Source: Pseudomonadota bacterium
GTDB taxonomy: Bacteria; Pseudomonadota; Alphaproteobacteria; Rhizobiales; Hyphomicrobiaceae
DNA: 7,919 bases
Assembly (NCBI GenBank): GCA_023430315.1
Contig: JAEZAW010000090.1
Location: 1 to 7,919 of the forward strand
Direction of reading: 5' to 3'
The notes below the pieces were generated by a model. It saw only the letters and a list, made by a program, of their open reading frames with translations, had not been told where the DNA came from and did not search any database. The position numbers and the translations under genes are program-made. How positions within the stretch are numbered: position 1 is the first letter of the stretch; each line of letters begins with the position of its first letter. This document shows positions 1-6,040 of this stretch, piece after piece.

Positions 1-721
1 GGACGCGCGTCACGCCGATGCCTTCGGATGCGGCCCACACCGCGGCCTCTGCCATGGTGACGGAGAGCCGCGGCCGGATCGGCACATCGATGGCCAGGCC
101 GTCCTTCGACCGGAAGGGCCAGGAGGAGGCCGGCGACAGGAACTCGAAGTTCACGCATGGGAGGTCCGAAAGATCCTCTAGCGATTTGGGCACGCCGTGA
201 GCGGCCAGGAGCTTCGGGCTGGCACAGACCACCGTCCGCATGGCGCCGACGCGGGTGGCGACCATCGTGCTGTCCGGCAGCCTGCCAATCCGCACCGCCA
301 TGTCGACATGGTCCTCGATCAAGTGGAGATTGCGGTCGGAAAGCAGGAGCCGCACAACGATTTCCGGATAGGCTTCCAGGAACGCGGCGACGACCGGCAG
401 GATGTGGAGGCGCCCGAAGAGGACCGGCGCGGTCAGGATCAACTCGCCGCGCGGTGCCTGAAACTCGCCGGCGGCGACCCGTTCCGCCTCGTCGATCTCG
501 GCGAGGATGCGGCGTGCGGCAGTGACATAGAGCGCACCGGCCTCCGTCAGCGCGACGTTGCGGGTGGTACGGACAAGGAGCCTGGTGCCGAGATGATGCT
601 CCAGTTCGTTCACCTTGCGGCTGACGGTTGCGAGCGGCACGCCCAGAGCCCGGCCGGCGGCCGAAAAGCTTCCCGCGTCGGCCACACCGAGCAGGATCGT
701 CATGGCTTCGATCCTATTCAT
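1..721 (-). CDS. LysR-type transcriptional regulator, 3' end cut by window edge
   Basis: Reading the minus strand from the ATG at 721 gives 240 residues in one open frame that runs off the left edge. Residues 1-60 form the LysR winged helix-turn-helix (start MNRIEAMTILLGVADAGSFS, then AAGRALGV and ATVSRKVNELE, with RLLVRTTR and LTEAG in the wing). Residues of about 60-88 are the linker helix. From residue 89 the effector-binding domain begins (APRGELILTAP, then LPVVAAFLEAYPE and DHVDMAVRIG). LysR proteins are usually near 300 residues, so roughly 60 C-terminal residues are missing. The ATG is chosen because the HTH begins right there; the Shine-Dalgarno (GTGGA) is weak. It is divergent from the flavin-binding gene at 892 and probably controls it. 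The subgroup resembles regulators annotated as DsdA/AaeR-like in Proteobacteria, but the effector cannot be told. Family assignment is firm; target is inference. Confidence 0.93.
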   Translation of the reverse strand, partial: MNRIEAMTILLGVADAGSFSAAGRALGVPLATVSRKVNELEHHLGTRLLVRTTRNVALTEAGALYVTAARRILAEIDEAERVAAGEFQAPRGELILTAPVLFGRLHILPVVAAFLEAYPEIVVRLLLSDRNLHLIEDHVDMAVRIGRLPDSTMVATRVGAMRTVVCASPKLLAAHGVPKSLEDLSDLPCVNFEFLSPASSWPFRSKDGLAIDVPIRPRLSVTMAEAAVWAASEGIGVTRV

Positions 722-736
722 GATTGTTCCACTAGC

Positions 737-753
737 CGAGATTATTATTCTCG
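737..753. promoter_or_regulatory. Candidate LysR operator (inverted repeat)
   Basis: CGAGA (737-741) and TCTCG (749-753) form a perfect 5-bp inverted repeat around a 7-base AT-only centre, within the 170-base region between the divergent regulator and flavoprotein genes. It lies over the -10 of the predicted lysR promoter, where LysR proteins commonly bind to repress themselves. A half-site-like AGCCGA occurs at 734-739 and again at 759-764, 25 bases apart on the same face or nearly so, with a looser AACCGA at 771-776. Several overlapping T-N11-A matches exist, but that motif is too degenerate to be decisive. Confidence 0.45.
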
Positions 754-772
754 CATTTAGCCGATTATCCAA
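744..772 (-). promoter_or_regulatory. Probable sigma-70 promoter of the lysR-type gene
   Basis: On the minus strand a -35-like TTGGAT (767-772) is followed after exactly 17 bases by AATAAT (744-749), close to TATAAT. A transcript would start near 737, leaving a leader of about 16 bases before the ATG at 721. The stretch is conspicuously AT-rich compared with its surroundings. No start site is known; this is a match by eye. Confidence 0.45.
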
Positions 773-891
773 CCGACTGGAACAGTCTATCCCACGCTCT
801 CGGAGGACGGCTTCCGTCCGTTCCGGAAGGGCAAGGGCCGGCGTCCCATCCGCAAACCCGCACTCGCCAACCTAGAAGGAGGGAATTCCCC

Positions 892-1521
892 ATGTCATAC
901 GGGTTCCTCGACATCGCCGCGACGCCGAGCGTCCAGGCGGTGCAGGCCGAGATGGGTCACGATCACATCTGGCAGGATTTCAGGGGTGACCGCAAGTTCG
1001 ACCGTTTCACCGAGAACGAGGCCGCGTTCATCGCCGATCGCGACAGTTTCTACATGGCGACGGTTTCGGAGACGGGTTGGCCCTATGTCCAGCATCGTGG
1101 CGGTCCGCGTGGTTTTCTCAAGCTGGTCGACGACCGCACGCTGGCCTTCGCCGACTATCGCGGCAACCGCCAGTACATCAGCACCGGCAATCTGGCGGCT
1201 GATGACCGAGCCTGCCTGTTCCTGATGGATTATGCACGTCGTGCCCGGCTGAAAATCTACGTCCGGGTCGAGACCCTGTCGCTCGACGACGACCCCGATC
1301 TCACGGCCCTTGTCGCCATGCCGGAGTATGGCGCGAAGCTCGAACGCGTTTTCCGCCTTCGCTTGGAAGCGTTCGATTGGAATTGCTCGCAGCACATTAC
1401 GCCACGCTTCACCGAGGGCGAGGTCAGCGTTGCGGTCCGTCCGCTGCGCGAGCGGTTGGCAGAGCTCGAGGCCGAGAACGCAGCGCTCCGCGCTCGTCTC
1501 GACGCGAACGCCGTCCGATGA
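892..1521 (+). CDS. Pyridoxamine 5'-phosphate oxidase-like FMN-binding split-barrel protein
   Basis: This 209-residue protein matches the putative PNPOx-like flavin-binding family. The split-barrel core spans about residues 45-130: DRDSFYMATVSETGWPYVQH, then GGPRGFLKLVDD, TLAFADYRGNRQYISTGNL, and ARLKIYVRVE. A second conserved block at about 161-176 (FDWNCSQHITPRFTEG) is typical of the longer members of this family. The C terminus (about 184-205) has regularly spaced leucines with charged residues (LRERLAELEAENAALRARL), a likely short coiled coil for dimer packing. The ATG follows a strong Shine-Dalgarno, AAGGAGGG at 876-883. Members bind FMN or F420 and act as oxidoreductases on small molecules; true pyridoxamine phosphate oxidase activity should not be assumed. 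Divergent pairing with a LysR gene suggests substrate- or stress-induced expression. Alternative: general nitroreductase-like or flavin-reductase role. Confidence 0.9.
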   Translation: MSYGFLDIAATPSVQAVQAEMGHDHIWQDFRGDRKFDRFTENEAAFIADRDSFYMATVSETGWPYVQHRGGPRGFLKLVDDRTLAFADYRGNRQYISTGNLAADDRACLFLMDYARRARLKIYVRVETLSLDDDPDLTALVAMPEYGAKLERVFRLRLEAFDWNCSQHITPRFTEGEVSVAVRPLRERLAELEAENAALRARLDANAVR

Positions 1522-1573
1522 TCACGCCTAGGGCAATTTCTGTGGTATTGTTCGGAAGCGATGGAGGCATCTC

Positions 1574-1792
1574 GTGCTGCCCCAAACCCCACCCGGCGAC
1601 ACCCTATTGGCCCTCACGAATGCAGTGATCTATTTCGGATCCCTCATCGCCTTCGGCGCTGCCGCCAGGATGATCTGTGCGTGGTTGATGAGACGCCACG
1701 GCGTCGAGATCACCGATGTCCACGAGCAGGCGGGCGGCGATCGCGGTGCGCGGGACGCGTATCTTCTCGGGATATCACGCAAGGACAAATGA
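1574..1792 (+). CDS. Small putative membrane protein
   Basis: A 72-residue frame begins at a GTG preceded by GGAGG at 1563-1567, six bases upstream, which is a good ribosome site and the main argument that it is real. Residues of about 12-37 (start LLALTNAVIYFGSLIAFGAAA, then RMICAWL) form one hydrophobic segment, followed by MRRHGVEI and a polar, charged tail rich in Asp, Gly and Arg, so the tail is probably cytoplasmic by the positive-inside rule. I do not recognise a family. It lies 52 bases downstream of the flavoprotein gene on the same strand, so it could be cotranscribed, and it converges on the enolase-superfamily gene, whose stop codon is 37 bases away. No function is proposed. Confidence 0.55.
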   Translation: MLPQTPPGDTLLALTNAVIYFGSLIAFGAAARMICAWLMRRHGVEITDVHEQAGGDRGARDAYLLGISRKDK

Positions 1793-1829
1793 GAAACTGC
1801 ATCGGGCCAGAAGGAGACGGCGCGCTCCC

Positions 1830-2978
1830 TTATCTGGCTCGATGCTCGCTTTGGTGGATCAAGTATGCTCCAGCGCCTTCAAGATCGGGCGTAACCCCGA
1901 GACCCGGAGCACCGGTCAAAGCAAAGCGTCCGTCAACCAATGAGGGGAAGGGTTGAGCAAGGACGGCTTGAAGAGGGTTCTCCATGGCATCATGCTCTAG
2001 CAGGCCCTCGCCTCCGACAGCGGCCAGAACGTACGCCGCGGCGTGAAGTCCAAGACCGGAATTCAGCCAATGCGGACAGTATGTCCGGCCGCTGGCAACA
2101 GCGCGGCGCGCGACAGCAAAGCAGCCTGAAATACCGCCCCACTTGCAGATGTCGGGCTGTATCACTCTCAGATGCCCAGAATTGATGGCGGCATCGAACG
2201 ATGCAAAACCGATAAGGTTCTCGCCGCCTGCTAGCGGGATTTGCGAGATCATGGCGAGTTCCGCCCAGTGCTCGGGCGGGTCGTCGGCCGGGATCGCCTC
2301 CTCTATCCAATCGAGGGGGAAATGACTGAAGGCTTCTACGGCCGGACGAGCTGTTACGAGGTCCCAACCCTGATTAGCGTCGATCATGAAGCGCTCGCCT
2401 GGTTTCAGATCAGCGGAAATCTCCCGAACATTCGCGAGATCGCCTTTGAGATCGAAAGCGACTTTGAGCTTGAAAGCGCGATAGCCCCGCTCGCGACACA
2501 TCGCGACATACTCTGGCGCCCCGTTCGGATTGAGATTGCTGGCGTAAGCCAACAAGGGGGCAGGTGCATTGCTTCTGCCAAGCGCCTTCCACAGCGGCAA
2601 CCCGGCCTTGCGCGCCGCCAAGTCCGAGAGTGCGACCTCGATGCCCGCGATGCACGACGCAAATGGACCGGGCTCGCCGCTCTGGATGGCATTCCTGCGC
2701 ATACGCTGCGTGAGATCGATCAGTGCAGCAGCGGGAGAATTCCAAGATTGGCCCAATGTCGCCGGTACGAGGATTGTCTCGAGAAGGCGCACTTTGGCTT
2801 CCGCACCTGCCGGCGGAAAATTGGCCCAGACCTCCCCCCAGCCAAAAGCCCCATCTTTGTCTTCGATCCGCACTAAGAGCGCATTGCGAGCGGGAATTGA
2901 CCCGAAGGACGTGACGATCGGCTCTTTGATTGGAGCCTTGAAGTGGAAGACTTCTATCCGCGTCGGCTCTAGTGCCAC
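1830..2978 (-). CDS. Mandelate racemase/muconate lactonizing enzyme family protein (enolase superfamily)
   Basis: The 382-residue product has the full enolase-superfamily layout: an N-terminal capping domain (about 1-130, with WGEVWANFP) and a TIM barrel. Family enzymes abstract the proton alpha to a carboxylate, held by Mg2+. Visible catalytic positions are K170-x-K172 (FKLKV), metal ligands D200 (MIDANQGW), E226 (WIEEAI) and E253 (AGGEN), then D276 (IQPDICKWGG) and H303 (CPHWLNSG). D276 and H303 are 27 residues apart, as in the Asp270-His297 dyad of mandelate racemase, so it has the mandelate racemase-type second base rather than the lysine of muconate cycloisomerases. E328 (LLEHD) may be the late-barrel acid. 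The start is GTG with a modest GAGGGG upstream; no earlier in-frame start codon was found nearby. It lies 99 bases after the aconitase X genes on the same strand. Its base composition is lower in GC than its neighbours in sampled lines. Substrate unknown: sugar-acid dehydratase, racemase or epimerase are all possible. Confidence 0.92.
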   Translation of the reverse strand: MALEPTRIEVFHFKAPIKEPIVTSFGSIPARNALLVRIEDKDGAFGWGEVWANFPPAGAEAKVRLLETILVPATLGQSWNSPAAALIDLTQRMRRNAIQSGEPGPFASCIAGIEVALSDLAARKAGLPLWKALGRSNAPAPLLAYASNLNPNGAPEYVAMCRERGYRAFKLKVAFDLKGDLANVREISADLKPGERFMIDANQGWDLVTARPAVEAFSHFPLDWIEEAIPADDPPEHWAELAMISQIPLAGGENLIGFASFDAAINSGHLRVIQPDICKWGGISGCFAVARRAVASGRTYCPHWLNSGLGLHAAAYVLAAVGGEGLLEHDAMENPLQAVLAQPFPSLVDGRFALTGAPGLGVTPDLEGAGAYLIHQSEHRAR

Positions 2979-3018
2979 TTCGATCCCCTCGTCGAATAAA
3001 ACGTAAGGTTCGCGACTA

Positions 3019-3047
3019 TATCTAGCGTTCGCGCCTAGGTCTGCTAA
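3019..3047 (-). promoter_or_regulatory. Possible promoter of the enolase-superfamily gene
   Basis: On the minus strand TTAGCA (3042-3047) and TAGATA (3019-3024) are separated by 17 bases, about 40 bases upstream of the GTG start at 2978. The matches to the sigma-70 consensus are only partial. A TTCGCG hexamer occurs at both 3009-3014 and 3028-3033, flanking the -10. The gene could equally be read through from aconitase X. Confidence 0.25.
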
Positions 3048-3077
3048 GGGTCACAATCCGACGTTCAAGCTCCCGCT

Positions 3078-3488
3078 TCACACCCCGACCGTCAGCGTCC
3101 CCGCTTGCGGATTGACCGTGACCATCTCGCCGCTCTTGATGACGGTGGTGATGTCGACCTCGAAGCGGTCGATGAGCGGCAGGTCGGCGAAAGCTGCGCC
3201 CTGAGCCATGATGGGATTGGCGAAGTTCAGGATTAGCGCCTTTGGCGTGCGCCCGCTCTGCACCATGTCGCGCAGCATCCAGGCGGACGCGACGCCACCC
3301 TTGGCGATGTTGAGGATGAGGATCTTGCCGACATAGCTCTGTCCAACGAGCTTGTGCGTCGGGCGCGAGACGATGCCTTTGACGAGATCGAGATCGTAGC
3401 GGGCGGAGAAGTTGTCGGACGCGACGAGCGCCTCGCCGGTGACCTTGATGCCGGGGCCGGGGTGGCCTTTGTAAATGCGCGTGCTCAT
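3078..3488 (-). CDS. Aconitase X small subunit (swivel domain, DUF126)
   Basis: The 136-residue protein is a DUF126 swivel domain, the small subunit of two-gene (type II) aconitase X enzymes. Recognisable blocks are YKGHPGPGIKVTGEALVASD near the start, SRPTHKLVGQSYVGKILILN (41-60), then AKGGVASAWML (62-72) and LILNFANPIMAQGAAFADLPLI (the stretch from about 85 to 106), ending in a beta-rich TVNPQAGTLTV. In other aconitase X proteins the loop after the ILxxP-like strand usually reads GKGSSxxS, with serines for substrate contact; here it is KGGVAS, keeping only S68. The ATG overlaps the large-subunit stop codon by four bases (ATGA), indicating translational coupling and a 1:1 complex. Bacterial aconitase X enzymes with known activity dehydrate cis-3-hydroxy-L-proline, and archaeal ones dehydrate mevalonate 5-phosphate. 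The altered loop makes either activity uncertain here. Confidence 0.9.
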   Translation of the reverse strand: MSTRIYKGHPGPGIKVTGEALVASDNFSARYDLDLVKGIVSRPTHKLVGQSYVGKILILNIAKGGVASAWMLRDMVQSGRTPKALILNFANPIMAQGAAFADLPLIDRFEVDITTVIKSGEMVTVNPQAGTLTVGV

Positions 3489-4741
3489 GCTGAAGCTCCG
3501 ACAATGCGGCCGGCAATGGCGCTTTCGACACAGGCGGACATGCTGTCGAGAATGGGCTCGTAGCCGTAGCCGCCGAGGATGTTCACGAGCTTTGCGGAAT
3601 TCGACATCAGCCGCTTCCAGCCATTGGCCTCGCCGATATCGCGGGCATACATCTGATAGAAGCAGACGCCCGAGAGGACCATGCCGCCTGCGCCTTCGAT
3701 CGAGGCGGTGATCCCCATGCGGTCGGCAGCGGCCTTGATGTCCGGCGATGTCGTAGCGAGCAGCGCCACATCCTTGTGGATGTGCCGCCCGTCGAGATGA
3801 TCGGCCAGCGTGCGCATCTCGAAGAGCGAGAGCTGGGGCGCAGCGAATACGACGACATCGAGCTTATCGTCCTTCGGCCGGTAGGAGGCCATGAGGCGAT
3901 CGATCTCCGCGCGCCCGAGCGGCGTCGCCGCCGGCACGGGGCCGTCGAAGACAGCTTTGAAATCGGGCGCCTCGGGTGTGATGCCGATCATGTGGAAGAG
4001 GGGTGTCGAGCCGAAGCTTCCGAGCGCGGCGCCGAACTGCTTGATCTCGTCGGATGTCACCGGTCTCTCGATGCCGCTCAGCACGGGCACTTCCCAATAC
4101 GAGCGCATGGCGCGGCCGACGAGACCGCCGAGTGCACCCCACTCCGCGAGGTCGCGCGGCCGTGTCGTCACTTCGAAATGGGTCTGCCCGCGGCGATGGC
4201 TGTCGAGATGATAGCCGTAACGCGGTGTGACGCCGGTGAGCGCGGCGGCGAGTGCCGAGGGACCACCCTCGAAGTTCGTGCGCGCGCCGAGCACGCTGTT
4301 CGCGTAGATCGAGGAGCCGGTGTCGCCGAAGGCTAGGTGCTCGCCGAGTACGGGCGGAATGACCGACTGATAGTTGATGCAGGTATTGGTCATCATGAAG
4401 CCGAGGGCTTCGAAGGCGGCAGTGGCCCGGCGCTCGAGGTTGGCCATGCGCTCGGTCTGGCCAAGGCGCTTGTAGGTATTGAAATCGACGCCGCGCGGAT
4501 CGGTGATCGAGGGCACGCGCACACGGCGCTCGGCGAGCGGCAGCTGGGCGAGGTGTTCCAGGAAGTCGACGCCCGAGGGACCGAGCGCCTCCGGGTCGGC
4601 CATGAGATGGACTTGCGAAATAGGAACGCAGTCCTCGGCATCGAAAAAGCGGCCGACCTTGAGGATTTGCTCCATGGCGTACTGACGGGCGCGGCCTTCC
4701 GCGCCGGCCAGCATGGCCTTCTGGTGGTCATCTAGCTTCAT
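3485..4741 (-). CDS. Aconitase X large subunit (catalytic domain, DUF521)
   Basis: The 418-residue product is the catalytic subunit of aconitase X, a dehydratase branch of the aconitase superfamily. Diagnostic stretches are MLAGAEGRARQYAMEQIL (10-27), ISQVHLMAD (41-49), MTNTCINYQ (117-125), GDTGSSIYANSVLGARTNFE (139-158), and SGVCFYQMY (357-365). Cysteines C121, C360 and C404 (SMSACVES) sit where family members hold an iron or iron-sulfur centre. The usual ESSA-like motif before YANSVLGART is replaced by DTGSS. Length is normal for a separate large subunit. It is first in the two-gene unit, its stop overlapping the small-subunit ATG. The start at 4741 agrees with the family's N terminus, though only GGAA is visible as ribosome site. 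It is separated from the heat-shock cassette by a hairpin terminator, so it likely has its own promoter, which I could not define in 4742-4845. Product is a cytoplasmic lyase of unknown substrate. Confidence 0.93.
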   Translation of the reverse strand: MKLDDHQKAMLAGAEGRARQYAMEQILKVGRFFDAEDCVPISQVHLMADPEALGPSGVDFLEHLAQLPLAERRVRVPSITDPRGVDFNTYKRLGQTERMANLERRATAAFEALGFMMTNTCINYQSVIPPVLGEHLAFGDTGSSIYANSVLGARTNFEGGPSALAAALTGVTPRYGYHLDSHRRGQTHFEVTTRPRDLAEWGALGGLVGRAMRSYWEVPVLSGIERPVTSDEIKQFGAALGSFGSTPLFHMIGITPEAPDFKAVFDGPVPAATPLGRAEIDRLMASYRPKDDKLDVVVFAAPQLSLFEMRTLADHLDGRHIHKDVALLATTSPDIKAAADRMGITASIEGAGGMVLSGVCFYQMYARDIGEANGWKRLMSNSAKLVNILGGYGYEPILDSMSACVESAIAGRIVGASA

Positions 4742-4845
4742 GCGGCATTTCCAACCCTGTTATCATTCGAGGGTGGGAGAATGCGGCCCGATGGATGAGA
4801 CCACAAGTCTCGAAATCCCGCGTGTCCGGAAGGCGGATATGCAGA

Positions 4846-4871
4846 ACGGCGGAGCGTTGCCGCTCCGCCGT
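4846..4871 (-). terminator. Hairpin terminator after the DUF1150 gene
   Basis: ACGGCGGAGCG (4846-4856) and CGCTCCGCCGT (4861-4871) form a perfect 11-bp GC-rich stem with a 4-base loop, 33 bases past the DUF1150 stop on the minus strand. The following T-run is short (TTCTGCAT), so termination strength is uncertain. It would insulate the heat-shock unit from aconitase X. Confidence 0.65.
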
Positions 4872-4904
4872 CCAGGAATTCAGCCGATTGGACCTCGTCA
4901 GTGC

Positions 4905-5195
4905 TCAGTGCACCGTTGCGATCTCCAGGTCATCGCCGAGCGCGTGGCTCATGGCGGCCTGCCGGGTGTCGGTCAGTGCGATGGGCGTGCCATCGGCGGC
5001 GTGCAGCGCGTAAAGCGTCAGGCCGCGGGGCAGGTTGTCGATCGACGGAAAACGCTCTTTGGCCTCTTCCGATGTCATCGTGCGGATGTAGGCGACGACG
5101 CCATCACCGAGGCGGGCGAGATCGATTTCGCTGATGATCGGGGCAGCCATCTTCTTTGATCGACGGCGCGGGCTGCTTTTGCTGCTTCTTTCCAT
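4905..5195 (-). CDS. DUF1150 family protein
   Basis: This 96-residue protein carries the DUF1150 domain over about residues 17-96: PIISEIDLARLGDGVVAYIR, then TMTSEEAKERFP, TLYALHAADGTPIALTDTR and a C-terminal DDLEIATVH. The family is alphaproteobacterial, small and without an assigned biochemical function, and is commonly found beside small heat-shock protein genes, as here. I place the start at the ATG at 5195 because TAGGAG lies seven bases upstream; this adds a basic, serine-rich N-terminal segment (MERSSKSSPRRRSKK). The frame stays open to an ATG at 5333, inside the end of hsp20, but that lacks comparable support. Starting at 5150 (MAAPII) would give only the core domain, with a poor ribosome site. 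It probably shares the hsp20 sigma-32 transcript. The upbeat AADGTPI/LTDTR pattern matches the family closely. Confidence 0.85.
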   Translation of the reverse strand: MERSSKSSPRRRSKKMAAPIISEIDLARLGDGVVAYIRTMTSEEAKERFPSIDNLPRGLTLYALHAADGTPIALTDTRQAAMSHALGDDLEIATVH

Positions 5196-5329
5196 GACGG
5201 TACTCCTAACGGCTAGAGGCGCAGGCTGGCCTCCATGACCGACGCCTGCGGGGCTCCCCGACAGGGCCAGTCCGCTCATGCAACCGAATGTTCTGACGAT
5301 TCGGCTGTATGATCTGTAACTGAAACGGC
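5196..5329 (-). other. hsp20-DUF1150 spacer with small inverted repeats
   Basis: This 134-base gap shows a 6-bp inverted repeat just after hsp20 (CCGAAT 5284-5289 with ATTCGG 5299-5304), a 7-bp one (CGCAGGC 5220-5226 with GCCTGCG 5244-5250), and GGGG-CT-CCCC at 5250-5259. None is followed by a clear T-run. They could be partial terminators or processing sites that set hsp20 above DUF1150, but each is weak alone. No separate gene is evident. Confidence 0.3.
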
Positions 5330-5764
5330 TCACCCGGACGATTTCCGTCCAATCTCGATGCGGCGAATTAGCCGCTCGGGTGTGTGGCGGACGAGATCGA
5401 TCGCGAGAAGACCATTGTTCAGGTCGGCATTGCGAACCTCGATCCCTTCGGCCAGGACGAACGTGCGCTGGAACTGCCGGGCCGCGATGCCGCGATGCAG
5501 ATACTCCCGCGTCTTGTCGTCGTCCTGCTTCCCCCTGATGGTTAGTTGGTTGTCCTCGAGCGTTATATCAAGCTGGTCGCGCGTGAAGCCGGCGACGGCA
5601 AGTGTGATCCTCAGCGTCTCCGCCGAGGTTTCGCCCTTGGGAATTCTCTCGATATTATAAGGGGGATAGCCGTCGGCCCCACCCTTGGCGACACGGTCGA
5701 CTAGGCGCTCGATCTCGTCGAAGCCGAGCAACATGGGGCTCGAAAGCAGCGACATCCGTGGCAT
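5330..5764 (-). CDS. Small heat-shock protein, Hsp20/IbpA family
   Basis: The 144-residue product is an alpha-crystallin-domain holdase chaperone that binds unfolding proteins without ATP and forms oligomers in the cytoplasm. The N terminus (MSLLSSPMLLGFDEIERLVD, then RVAKGGADGYPPYNIERI) is typical of rhizobial class A proteins. The alpha-crystallin domain covers about 36-127, with LAVAGFTRDQLDITLEDNQL, REYLHRGIAARQFQRTF, and the signature ADLNNGLLAIDL (113-124). A C-terminal I-x-I motif (IEI, 136-138) supports oligomer assembly. I use the ATG at 5764, preceded by AAAAGGG; the frame continues upstream, but that part is antisense to the gene at 6041 and is not protein-like. An ATG three codons in (5755) is an alternative. 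Heat control is supported by the sigma-32 promoter about 120 bases upstream. DUF1150 follows on the same strand. Confidence 0.93.
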   Translation of the reverse strand: MPRMSLLSSPMLLGFDEIERLVDRVAKGGADGYPPYNIERIPKGETSAETLRITLAVAGFTRDQLDITLEDNQLTIRGKQDDDKTREYLHRGIAARQFQRTFVLAEGIEVRNADLNNGLLAIDLVRHTPERLIRRIEIGRKSSG

Positions 5765-5878
5765 TGCAGCAAGCCCTTTTCCCAGAAGCGACCTCGCCAG
5801 CCCATTGCGAATTACCGGCCCCTGTCGGGCGTCCGGATCTGCGCGTGGCCCCGTGAACCCGGGCGCCTGAGCGTGCTC
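5765..5878 (-). other. Long structured leader of hsp20
   Basis: If transcription starts a few bases past the sigma-32 -10, hsp20 has a leader of about 110 bases. It contains a near-perfect 9-bp stem (5859-5867 with 5828-5836, one mismatch) closing a 22-base loop. Rhizobial small heat-shock genes often carry ROSE RNA thermometers in leaders of this size. However, I could not pair the AAAAGGG ribosome site convincingly, and the UUGCU near it lies downstream of the ribosome site rather than upstream as in ROSE. I therefore call it only a structured leader. Confidence 0.35.
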
Positions 5879-5884
5879 CGATTC

Positions 5885-5912
5885 ATATGGGATAGCAGGC
5901 GCTGACTTCAAG
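5885..5912 (-). promoter_or_regulatory. Sigma-32 (RpoH) heat-shock promoter of hsp20
   Basis: On the minus strand CTTGAA (5907-5912) is separated by 15 bases from CCCATAT (5885-5891). This fits the RpoH consensus CTTGAA, spacer of about 11-16, CCCATNT at every conserved position. It faces hsp20, so the hsp20-DUF1150 unit is very probably heat-induced. Confidence 0.88.
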
Positions 5913-5924
5913 CAACTGCACTGT

Positions 5925-5936
5925 GGCCTATAGGCC
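5925..5936. promoter_or_regulatory. Perfect 12-bp palindrome between divergent genes
   Basis: GGCCTATAGGCC is a perfect palindrome 13 bases upstream of the hsp20 -35 and about 105 bases before the ATG at 6041. Its place between two divergent genes suggests a protein-binding site, but chance cannot be excluded for one 12-base palindrome. A further 6-bp hairpin (GGCGGC 5976-5981, GCCGCC 5988-5993) lies in the likely leader of the rightward gene. Confidence 0.3.
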
Positions 5937-6040
5937 GCTTTCGCCCATGCATTTGCCATCAGAATGTCTCGGGAGGGCGGCAGAAGAGCCGCCGTGCTGC
6001 CCGCGGGAGCGTCCGGGGCCACCTCGGGGAGATACAACAA

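Noticed and set aside
197..760. Plus-strand frame of 187 residues opposite the regulator
   Set aside because: It is antisense to a clear LysR protein and has no recognisable protein features.
895..1395. Minus-strand frame of 166 residues opposite the flavoprotein gene
   Set aside because: Shadow of the well-supported plus-strand gene with its strong ribosome site.
2241..2876. Plus-strand frame of 211 residues inside the enolase-superfamily gene
   Set aside because: The minus strand holds an intact enzyme with every catalytic residue; the plus frame is a by-product.
5196..5333. Longer 142-residue version of the DUF1150 protein starting at 5333
   Set aside because: The extra 46 residues resemble translated spacer, the start overlaps the end of hsp20, and the best ribosome site (TAGGAG) precedes the ATG at 5195.
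5765..5800. Canonical ROSE element next to the hsp20 start, suggested by UUGCU
   Set aside because: The UUGCU lies between the ribosome site and the ATG instead of upstream pairing with the ribosome site, and I found no convincing stem that hides AAAAGGG.
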